DNA from: Cristatella mucedo
Lineage: Eukaryota > Bryozoa > Phylactolaemata > Cristatellidae
Length of the DNA stretch: 64,000 bases
Reading direction: 5' to 3'
Assembly: GCA_009760855.2 (NCBI GenBank)
Contig: WPIO01000050.1
Location: forward strand, 300,001-364,000
Both the position numbers and the translations under genes were made by a program. The notes beneath the pieces are model-generated. The model was not told the DNA's origin and searched no databases. It was given only the letters and a program-made list of their open reading frames with translations. Shown here in pieces: positions 54,411-64,000 of the stretch; the first letter of the stretch is position 1, and the number at the start of each line of letters is the position of its first letter.

Positions 54411-55290
54411 CACACTAAGCGTGTGGCTGGATTAAAAGACTTTTCTCTTCTAATAGGTGATGCTGTTGTGCGACCATCACCGCGTGCTCGAAATTTAGGT
54501 GTCGTTTTTGACAGCTACCTAAATTTTAAAAGTTTCATTCAAAAGACTACTTCTACACCTATTCATCTCGTCCGATCCTTATCCAAGATTAGGAGCTGTC
54601 TTCCACAGTGGCTTGCAAAAGATTTAACTAGCTCCTTAGTTCTGTCTCGGATTGATTATTGTAATTCCCTTTTGGCTGGGCTACCGAAAAGCAACTAGGC
54701 CACTGCAAATGGCTACGAATATGGCTGCAAGGCTAGTCTTCAAGTCCCAGAGGTTTGAGCACGTGTCTCCTTTGCTAAAAGAGCTAGGATGGATGCCGGC
54801 TGAGCAACAGATACAGAGAAAAGTTCTTACGCTGAACCACACGGACCGACACGGCTCGGCTTCTTCGTACCTAGCTGAACTGCTGCACCAGTTTCAACCT
54901 GTTCGCGCCCTCAGGTCCTGTGTGGACAATAAATTAGCTGTTCCATTCCTCCGCTTAAAGACCGTTGGCGACAGAAGCTTTAGCCCTGCGGATCCTAGAC
55001 TGTGGAACTCGCTTCTACAATTCTTATGCAACGACAGCTAATCTCCTGCTGCCGACTATGGCTCATCACTTTCAGTGGTCCTGAGCTGCTACTTCTGTGC
55101 TAATCGGTACCTCATCTGCTCTCCTGACTCTGCTATGCTTCCCACTTTCTCTTTGTTGCGTGAGACGAAGTCTGTTGGCTACCGAAAGCCGCTTAGGCTG
55201 TGAGTGCGCTATACAAAACTCTCCTGCGTAATACCCACAGAGTCTGTATGGGTTTATGGAGTTACAGATGAAGATATGTTACATTACATT
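54411..55290 (+). mobile_element. LINE B 3' fragment, opposite orientation
   Basis: Starts in the RT at RVAGLKDFSLLIGD, continues through SYLAELLHQF and NKLAVPFLRLKTVGDRSF, then the 3' end CTATACAAAACTCTCCTG and a GTTACATTACATTAATAAC tail. It overlaps in content with the 53.15 kb fragment but differs in residues, so it is a separate copy. Confidence 0.9.
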
Positions 55291-55692
55291 AATAACATAT
55301 CCTATTCTATGGACCTTAATCACTTTTCCCAGAGGTTAAGTATAAATGAAGGACAGCATGGGACCGAGGACGAACCCTTGAGGGACTCCACAGGTGACCC
55401 GTCTCGTGTGTGAGACCTGCCCCCCCACTCGACACGGATTGAACACGATCAGACAAGTACGATTTAAACCACGCCAGTGCCTCGTCTGCCAGACCGATCG
55501 TTGTTCTCAATCGTTCAAGCAGAACTTCGCGATCAATGTTGTGAAAGGCAGCTGACAGATCTAGCAGCGCCAGGGCAGTGAAATTCCCGTCATAGTTACC
55601 ACGTAGAATGTCATCGTTAACTCGGAGGAGAGCAGTTTCAGCGGAGTGGTGCCTCTTGAACCCCGATTGAAATGTTACAGACATCTCATTCT
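55291..55692 (-). mobile_element. LINE B RT core fragment
   Basis: Minus strand: [59 protein letters not shown]. It abuts the tail of the plus-strand copy. It keeps the frame lost in the 53.7 kb copy but is broken just after (GAGLTHETGHLWS). Confidence 0.85.
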
Positions 55693-57029
55693 ATAGTTTC
55701 TCAGTCTGTCGGACTTAAGTCGGAATACGGCGGCAGCTGTCCGCCTCCGCCGTGGCCGCAGAGCCAGCCGACTAAGTAGGAGACGGCATCGAAAAGCTAG
55801 AATACTAATTCACCAGATGATCACAGTTACTACAGCTCGCATAACGGTTCCTGAAATACAATCTATATTAGGAGGCTGATTCATCATGATCTTTGGCTGA
55901 GGCCACAAATAAGTTCACCTGAAATGATTGCAGGATACCTGTATGCACTTTCTGTGACTCGCCGTGCGTGCACGTGTCGCCTCTGTGGTCTTGGAGTCTG
56001 AAGCTCCACGTGAACGTTAAGAGGACTTTTGCTATATATCTATGGACGTGCTTTGTATCCATTGACGTGATTGGCGGCTTTAGAAGCTACCCTTTCCGTG
56101 GATCGGCGCCTTTGACCTTTAGTCTGACTCTCGCTAATCGATCGCGTGTGGCGTTCGCGATTGACGTCGCGTGTAGCCATTGTCGCCGCACCAGCATGCG
56201 TCGGTGCAGCTTCTATGACTCGTCAGCTCGACATAGCTTCGAGGTGCTCAGAGACGCGGGTCTCTGCAATGCGTCATCTGCGACGGACTAGCATCCGTCA
56301 CGTGTGCTGTGTCACGTGTCCGTTGAAAAGACTTTCATTCCCGATCCGCTACACAGAAATTTCGCGTACTGTGCGGTCCATTATACGTACTGATCTTACG
56401 AAGGAATCTAGTTTTTGTGGCTATTTCGAGATTATGACACTGTCGTTGGCTTATGGGTTGTTGAGATTTATAGCAGTGGTTTATAAGTAACGGGAGCCAA
56501 AGGCCCGGGAGTTATGTCGAGGACGCCGTCTCGGGGCAGTCGCGTACTGGCCCGCTGCGGCGTCCGTATGAATAAACGTCTTTGAGCCCGCTTCGATGTT
56601 CTGCTCGGTATTGCGTGCCTGCCGCTTGGAGAATGTCATACAACGGTTTTCTTAAGGTGAGATAGAAATGCTTTAATATTAAAATTCCTATTAATGATTA
56701 TGAGGGTTAATTGGTGAGAACGGCACCAACAGACTGAGGAACAGACTAACGTACTGGCTGACAATTGTGCGTCCTCGAAAAGCGTTCTCGCTCGAATGAC
56801 TAGGGCTGGCCGGCACTCGCTAGGCTGTACTCGGCGCTGGGTAAGCCGGAAAAGAAGAAAAGGAGAAAAAAAGAAGAAAGAAAGAAAAGAAAAGGAGAAA
56901 GTGGCCGGAGCCAGGAGGCGAGTCTGCAGTAGGAGGTCAGTGTTGTGCGAACCCGCTGCTGCTGTTGTTACTAGGGCAGCGCCCGGCCACCAATGTATGC
57001 CTCAATTTCGGCGAATAGTTTAAAAGCCG
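55693..57029. other. Intergenic, no gene recognised
   Basis: A possible LTR-like end lies at about 56500-56645 (AATAAA at 56571, then TCATACAACGG), without a second copy or coding region in the window. Confidence 0.4.
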
Positions 57030-59685
57030 TCAGAGAATACGGAAATCTATCCGTCCGTCGTAAGTGTACATACTCAACTCAATTCGATGACATTTCCTTG
57101 GTGCACAAAAAATAGAGTATACATGAAAGAGATATCTATATGGAAACGTCACTCAGCAGCGACCAGTCTATTTCTACTGGACCGTTACAGATTTCCATAT
57201 TTTCTCAGGCTGTTGCCGTCGATTGCCGCGCATTGCCCTCGAATACACGTTCGAGACTGGTTCAAAGGATGCGGTTGCACTTTTAATACAGCGCCCTGTA
57301 ATAAACAAGAAAATGGGATCTTCTCCCACCAGCTTTGTTTGTAATTGCAACAGACAATCATAGATTGCTGTATTGTCTCGGGAAATTGCCGTCCATTGCC
57401 ATGCATTGCCCAAGGTTGAACACGAAAAATGACAGTATGTGCGCCCACAGTGAACGTTATGTGGTACGTTATGTGGTAGGACAATTACAAATTCAAACAG
57501 CCGATTTGTAGAAAATTTGAAACAGATTGCGGTAGAGGCCGGGCAATCGCCATCCATTGCCGTGCATTGCCCTCGTTTGTGCCTTTCTCGATTGTTTAAA
57601 GGATGTGGCTACACTTTTATTGCAGTTTAGGGCAATACGGAATGAAAGATTGGAGCTTCTCTCAGCAACTGTTGGTTCATTTGTAATAGGCCGTTATGGA
57701 TTGGCGTATTTCTCCGGACCACTGCCATCTATTGCCGTGCATTGCGGTCGATTAATCGTGCACAATGGGTAAAGATTATGCGAGCGCACAGGTACATGTT
57801 ACGTGGAATGAGAGTTGCAGTTTATTGCAGCCAATCTTTCACGGATTTTGCTATCGGCCCATGCCATTGCTGTGGATTGCCGTGCATTGCTGACAGTTTA
57901 CGACCAAAACATCTTGAAAATGCCACGGCTTTATATTAGACACAGCGGAGCGTTGTATGTAATGACAATTGGGGCTTCTCGCTGCCAATTTCTAGGCAAT
58001 TCGCCGAGAATTGGGGTATTGGCCCACGACATTGCTGTCGATTGCCGTTTATTTTGCGCGATTGTACGTGCACGATTAGTTGAAAGGATTTGATTGCACT
58101 TTCAACACAGTGGGCTGTGACAGGTAAGATAAGGTAAGATATATATAATAAGACATATACAATATACAATATACAGTAATACATATACAATATAATACAG
58201 GAAAGATAAGATATACAGGTAAGATATATTTGATTTTGGCCCGGTCACTTTCCAGTGACTTTCGATGGATCATAATGGATTGCCGTAATTGCCCTGGAAA
58301 TTGTCGTTGATTGCCATGCATTGCCCACGATTGAACGGTCAGAGCTGGTTGAAAAGGTTGAAGGTATGTGCACGCCAGTGAGATGTTACGTGGAATGAGA
58401 ATTGGAGCTTCGTGCAGCCGATTTCTTGTTGATTTGCCACGGATTTCGGTATTGGTCCCTGTCATTGCTGTCGATTGCCGTGCATTGTTGACATTTAGCG
58501 TGCAAAACAGCTTGAAAGTCCTACGATTTTACTTTTAGCACAAGGAAATGTGAAATGCGATGACAAGTTGCAATTCGTGCAGCCAATTTGTGGTCGACTT
58601 ACCACGGATTGTAGGTTGCTGATTCGAGCCGAGCCGCTGCCGTAGATTGCCATGCATTGCCCAAGATTGTACGAGCGCAATTCCTTACAACAATGTGGTT
58701 GAATTTAACCAGTGTGCTTTGAAACATGCATTAAAAATTGGAGCATTGCGAAACCGTCTTCAGGGCATTTTGCATTAGATTGCTGTAGATTGCCTGTTGG
58801 CCCGGGCCATTGCAGTCAATTACAGTGCATTGCTGCCAAATGATCGACGCAATTGTAGTGAAGTTGTGCGATTACATATTAAACGAAGATTAGAGCAACG
58901 CGAAATCACTATTAGAGCTTAAAGTGTACGTATTCTGGTCGTTTTTCGGTGGTTTGCGGTGTGTTGACGGACTGGCCCGGGCAGTTGCAGTCGATTGCAG
59001 TGTATCGCCGCAGAATGGCCGATGAAATTACAGTAAATTTATGTGAGGACACAATAAGCGGAGATTGGAGAAGCGAGCAATCATAATTAGAGCTTTTAGG
59101 GTACGCGTTCTGGTCGCTGTTCGGCGGATTGCAGCGGATTTTTGCGGATTGAGGTAGATTGCGGAATGGGACCGGGCCGTTGCACTCGATTGCAATTGAT
59201 TGCATGAGAACGATTATGCACAATAGAGCAAAATGTTGTGGGTGCACTTTGAAATGAGTTTAGTCCTGTATGCAATGTCAATTAGAGCTTCGCGATGGCG
59301 ATTTGATGATGATTTGCAGTGGAATAGAGTGGATTTCATTAGTTTACCAGGTCATTTCAGGCGATTGCCGCCCATTGCCACAGGAAGAGGATGCACATTT
59401 TTTTTTATTTTACCTGGTTGTGCAAACATCAAGCTGAACTTTAATGTGCAATAGAAACTAGAGCTCAGCGAAATCTATTTTGATTTTTTATGCGGCAGAT
59501 TCAGTGGATTGAAGTGGATTGTGGTATTGGCCCGGGCTACTGCATTCGATTGTAGTACATTGCACGAGAACCGTGCCGATGCATGTGCAATTTTATAAGT
59601 GCTATTTTCGCAGAGTGTGCCGTCATATGCACTCAAAAAAAGGGGCTTTTCGAACAGGATTTCGACTCGACTTCGACCTTCTCCT
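57030..59685. repeat. Foldback repeat copy 2, centre and long opposite arm
   Basis: Begins with the arm edge AATACGGAAATCTATCCGT, then the same central block as 30.98-31.08 kb (AATAGAGTATACATGAAAG to ACAGATTTCCATATTTTC), then about 14 units carrying ATTGC motifs 10 bases apart. The arm is the inverted counterpart of 27.9-30.4 kb. It stops abruptly near 59.68 kb, while copy 1 extends at least 200 bases further. Confidence 0.85.
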
Positions 59686-62534
59686 TCGACCTCTGTCGCT
59701 CGGTCGAAGCGGCGAGTTGTCATCATTCATTATTAAGCAGTTCGATCGCTGAGGCGGCCGTTTCGCGAGCAACGGGCCGCCGAGCCAGGAGCGAACGGCC
59801 GGAAGTTAGCGAGCGAGCACTGGCAGCGACCGAAAATCGCGTGACCCGGCGCCTGCGCGATAGGTGCAGCGGGTGAGCGGTGAGCCCCAGAAAGCGCAAG
59901 CGATCGGCGGCCCTGTCCGAGTCGCTCGCCGACTTCCGGCTAAGCCGGACGCAGCCAGCTACGGCGAATGTCACGGCGAATGTCACGGCGCGCGCATGGC
60001 GTATCTGTATCCGGTATCGGCGGCAGCGCTAGCATTGCGTTTTGCAGCCGGCGTTCGGCGGAGGAAGGTGCCGGGTTCGCCGGACACGCTGGCAGCTTAC
60101 TCTTCCGGCGGTCGGAAGTCTCCGCCAGGAGAACAGAGAGCCCATTTTGTTCTAGCATCTTTCAATTCCGCCCGGGCTAGGGTCGGCCTCGGCGGCGTGG
60201 CTTACAGCGATTTTTAGTAAGCGGATACTGTACCTGCATTCGGTCTTCGGGCAAATGCGTCTGCTCGGTTCACGCTCACAAACGTGGCGGCTGAGTTGAC
60301 CTGAAAGCTGAGCGCCGCCGCCGTGTGCGCAGGTTCCTGGGTCGGTGCCTCCTCCGTCGGTACCGCTGGCGGCCTCGCGCCTTTGAGAGTCCGCGAACGC
60401 TTCCGGGGGTGGCGGGGCGCAGGGTCCGTTGGGCTTAAAGAGAGTGACGCTGACGGAAGCTTGCCGTTCGACGGGCCGCTCGGTCGTGCGGTCGCGCCGC
60501 CAGTTCCCGGCGCGGCCACAAACAAGAGGCTCGGTTCCGGTAGGTGCACTGCCCAATCGACCCAATGCCACCGACCGAGCTAAGCCGCGTGCTGGGCCAG
60601 ATCGTGATGCGCCGCCGGTGGCAACCTGCGGTATGAATATGGCATATGGCGCCTATGGCGAGAGCTGCAATGAGGCAAGCTGCCGTTTGCGGCCGCTTAC
60701 GGAGTCGACGGCGGAAACGCGCGAGAACTTTCGATGCGATAACGAGGCGAGGGCTCGGCCGCCTCTAGTTCTCCATCCTTTCAATGCAATCGTATTGCAT
60801 TGTACGTTTTCAATGTAATCGTATTGCTTGCATTCAATGCAATTGCACTGGGAGCAGCAGCGAGTGCTGAACGCTACCGTCGCTGCGGCAGCAGCTGCGT
60901 AGCTAGAATGAGGTCGTTTCTCGAACGCGTCCCCGACGCACCCAACAGCTAGAACCTGCGGCGATTACAGCGAGCGCAGCTAAAAGCTTTCACTCGCCGC
61001 TTCTCTTCAGACGCGAATGCGACGCTTGGCTGCGCGCCGCATCTAGCCGGCGCGCTGAGGCCGGCGGCTGCCATGTGCGGCACAGGGCAAACAGGACAGG
61101 CACAATGGCTGCTGCCTACGGAATAATAGCGCGAATGCGAGAGCGGGAAAAGGATGAGCGGCGAGCGAAGAGCACGCGAAGAGCACGCGACGAGCCTCCG
61201 ACCGGTGCCGCCGAACCTTTCATCATCGCCGCCGGGCGGCGCCGCCGATCAGCGGCGGACGCGACGGCAGCGATCGGGCGCGCGTCGTCACGAACGCTCG
61301 CTGTGCGGCTTCCGCGTCCGGTCAAAACTAGGCTGACAGCACACAACGCTCTTTGCGGCCCGAGTGTCAGTCGTCGCCCGACGAATACCGCCGGATATCC
61401 GCCGGATACCTTCGTCGGACGCCGAAGCCTTGCAACACGACTAGTTAGTTGCTTGCAGGTGCTGCACCGACGCACGGCGGCGTGCAGTAACGCGGCAGGA
61501 ACGCGGCGGCGACGAAGAGCGAGCTAGCACCGTATCGTATCCAGTCTGTATACATAATGTCATATAGTGTCATATACATAATGGCCTACTTAGGGGGCAG
61601 TCGAGCGAGAGTCGAGGGGCCGAGGGGAGCCGTGCGCTCTTCGGCTCCGTGCGTTTGTAATAAACTGTCGGCGTTGGGCATCGGCTGGCTCTCTGCTGCT
61701 GTGCGAACGAACGACACATAACCTGGACGAGCTTTTTTTGACTGCAGCGGACGGTTGTAGGTGTTCAACAGCGGCCGTGACGTACACAAAAAGACTTGGG
61801 TAAAGCTCTCCTTTGAGCGCTGCTCACTGGTGAGACCATCCTGCAGACACGTAGCTCGCTCGTCTGCTTGTTCTACGCGCTCTTTCCTTTACGGAGGCGA
61901 GAAATCCGCTGGCCGCAGCGCGCCCGCCGAAACCCGCTTCCAATTTGCGGCAGCGATTTCAAAATGGCTGCGGCTCGCTGTAGCGACTGGAAGCTGCAAG
62001 GCCACGAGACTGGGCGCCGAATCGCGCAGCGTCTGAGTCGCCGGTCTCATTCTCTATCCGGCGAGCCTGCTGCTGCAGAGAAATGCTGCCCTACAACAAC
62101 AACAGCGGCGTGAAGCGCACAGTCAGAAACCGCTGTTCGAAGTCTTTCTTGAGCACGAGAGTGCAGGTCTTCTGCAGCCTCTCGGCTTTAAAATGCACTG
62201 CCGAAGCTCTCGAGCCACGTGTGCTGTACGATTGAACGCGCGTGGCGCTCTTGACTGAGAACAGGGCGGTCGGCGGCAAACTACTACGCCGCCGCGGTCT
62301 GCAGCCGTCGCTTGTGCGCAGCTTGTTCGCTGGCGCACGACCCCGCGAGCAGTCGGCTGCTGCGTTGCTGGCAAACGGCGAACGGCTGAAAGCAAGCGCA
62401 GCCAGTGGCAATGAAAGATAGATCTGGCTGTATTGCTTGCTTCAAAGCACTCGTTTGGCTATTGCTAAGCTACGTAGGGCGGTGCGCACGAAAAGCCCCT
62501 GCGGAGGAGCCCTCGGCAGACGCACGTGAAGATC
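59686..62534. other. CpG-rich DNA, no gene recognised
   Basis: Very GC- and CpG-rich, with overlapping open frames on both strands as composition predicts. It may be the CpG island of a gene beyond the window. TTCAATGCAATCGTATTGCA repeats occur at 60780-60845. A possible LTR-like stretch with AATAAA lies at about 61590-61730. Confidence 0.45.
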
Positions 62535-62632
62535 GTGCTTCCTTTGCAGCAAATGCGGACGGAGTTCGCAGACAGAGGTTGAGTTGTCTGAGGTCACTAT
62601 AAAAAATGCATTGTTATCATTATTATACGCCC
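62535..62632 (+). mobile_element. LINE A-type 3' tail
   Basis: CCTTTGCAGCAAATGCGGAC, then GAGGTTGAGTTGTCTGAGG and TCACTATAAAAAATGCATTG ending in ATTATTAT-like sequence. Tail only. Confidence 0.65.
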
Positions 62633-63387
62633 TCAGGATGGTGTCAAACTGCCGCGTCTCTGACGGTGGGGGAAGACGACTCCTATCGACCGCGTAGCCG
62701 AAAATGTCTTTTTTCCGGAAGCTGATCCGGAGTTGCTGAAAAAATGCCCCCGCCCCCGAGCGGACGTCCTCGAGAGCTGTTCTCATGCGATCCCCTAACG
62801 CGCAGCTTTGCGAACCGCACGCTGGCGAAAATCGCGAATGGGTACGGGAGCTCTGAGCTGCGGCACAGCGAGCCGCCGCCGCTCAGGAGCTACGCGCGGA
62901 AGCGGAATGGATTGTCTCCCCTGTCGCTGAGCTCGACGAGGGGCGCGCGGTTGCTGCGGCGGCGCTGAGCTCACGCAGGCGCCGCCCGCCCCCGGAGAGG
63001 CTTCGGCCATCTGGGAGCGCTGACCGTCAGGGCAGAGGGCGCTGATGGCTGGAAGCCGGGCTGAAAAGGCGTTTCCCGTCTCCCGCTTCCGAGAAGGCCC
63101 GCCCTCCCTCCTTTTCACCAGACATGGCGCGAGCTCGCGGTCGCTGCGCGCACGAAAACCACCTCGCAAGCGCACCACTCGAGCGCTCGCTCATCGCAGA
63201 TCGTCTGCTGCGCGCGAGCGAACGCTTTCCCGCCTCCCCTCTCCTCCCTCCCAGGCTGTCGCGGCGGCGTTGCGAGGCATCCGGGTACATTCGCCGTGAC
63301 TCTGCGGCCTCCGAGCCAGCGGCGGCGGCCGGTCATCTGGACTCGCGTCGACTGCTGAAAGCTGTTTGCTCTGCCGCTGCCACCGCT

Positions 63388-63388
<1 letters not shown>

Positions 63389-63428
<40 letters not shown>
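63389..63428. repeat. (CCG)n run
   Basis: Twelve to thirteen CCG triplets; open frames here are homopolymer artefacts. Confidence 0.95.
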
Positions 63429-63588
63429 CCCTCTTTGACTCGTGAGCACACACGCTCCGCTGAAAAGGCAGGCATTGTGCAAACACCGGCCCTCGCACGT
63501 GACGCGACTCACTAGACGCTCCCATCTCACCTAGCGAGCGCAGCCGCCGCCTCCAGCTAATCTCTGGCGTCGTCTGCTCCAACAGCCG

Positions 63589-63848
63589 TGTACGTCTGCT
63601 GCTGGGCACACTGTTCATAGCAGGCTGTTCATGGCCGCCAGCGAATGCTTATATTTACGTTAAATGAACACATTTCTAGTCTCTTTTTCCGTATACAGTT
63701 TCATTCTAATACGCTCAGCTAATAAATGAGCTAATACGGCGTCGTTCGTTCGTACAGCCATGGACATTGGCAACCATGCTGAACAGCCTGCTATGAGCAC
63801 TGTGCCCAGCAGCAGACGTACGCGGCTGTACGAACAAATGACGCCGCA
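63589..63848. mobile_element. Foldback MITE-like element, copy 2
   Basis: Arm GTACGTCTGCTGCTGGGCAC...AGCAGGCTGTTCA (63589-63630) pairs with TGAACAGCCTGCTATGAGC...CAGCAGACGTAC (63780-63822). GGCGTCGTTCGTTCGTACAGCC (63739-63760) pairs with GGCTGTACGAACAAATGACGCC (63824-63848). It shares these blocks with 46.68-46.87 kb but holds an extra AT-rich insert and has a rearranged order. Confidence 0.72.
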
Positions 63849-63895
63849 GTAGCTGGGCCTCCGCGCGCGAGCAGGCGCTCCGCGCTTCGTCGCAT

Positions 63896-63932
63896 GTCGG
63901 AGCCGCCGACGCGCGGCGGCGGCGGCTCCGAC
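63896..63932. repeat. Perfect 14-bp hairpin
   Basis: TGTCGGAGCCGCCG pairs with CGGCGGCTCCGACA around 9 bases. Confidence 0.8.
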
Positions 63933-64000
63933 AGCGTCCTCTCAGTCGGTAGCAGCCGCCTCGAGCGCCAGACGGTGAGTCAACGCGGCGGCGGCGTTAT

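Noticed and set aside
53150-55290. Single twin-primed LINE B insertion
   Set aside because: The two fragments overlap in content by about 60 residues and differ in sequence, which fits two separate copies better.
62405-62602. Small secreted-protein-like open frame
   Set aside because: Its hydrophobic start is weak and its 3' half is a LINE A tail; no other exon fits.

Overview
This is nuclear DNA from an animal, most likely an invertebrate; I cannot place the phylum. Reasons: protein-coding exons separated by GT-AG introns (one GC-AG), a eukaryotic TATA promoter and poly(A) signal, many fragments of L2/CR1-type non-LTR retrotransposons, tRNA-derived SINEs, foldback elements and long microsatellites. 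There is no bacterial, phage or CRISPR content. I can support two host genes; nearly everything else is repeat or unassigned non-coding DNA.

Region 1 (1-26.6 kb, + strand) holds the 3' two thirds of an amidophosphoribosyltransferase gene (PPAT, first committed step of de novo purine synthesis). Six exons (2565-2713, 7985-8101, 12689-12820, 16027-16379, 19677-19797, 26469-26614) join in frame and end in a stop. The 5' exons, including the catalytic N-terminal cysteine, lie outside or were not found. The introns (3.2-6.7 kb) are full of LINE family A fragments, tRNA-derived SINEs and simple repeats.

Region 2 (26.6-35.6 kb) is intergenic: a foldback (palindromic) repeat built from degenerate units of about 170 bp, AT-rich and GA/CT microsatellites, one SINE, and a near-full RT copy of LINE A.

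Region 3 (35.6-45.2 kb, - strand, GC-rich) is a complete ten-exon gene predicted to encode a secreted, heavily N-glycosylated, Cys-containing protein of 1160 residues that I do not recognise. All exon phases agree; it has a TATA box, a signal peptide, a 695-codon exon and a poly(A) signal. It lies tail to tail with PPAT. This is the best candidate for something undescribed.

Region 4 (45.2-64 kb) is intergenic or the 5' flank of an unseen gene: foldback MITE-like hairpins, the longest LINE A copy (endonuclease plus RT) carrying a nested LINE B insertion with a clean target-site duplication, a cluster of three LINE B fragments in alternating orientation, a second copy of the large foldback repeat, and a CpG-rich stretch (59.7-64 kb) with no gene I can defend.

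Nothing shows functional cooperation between the two genes. The mobile elements do interact: the SINE 3' tails copy the LINE A 3' tail, so the SINEs probably depend on the LINE A reverse transcriptase.
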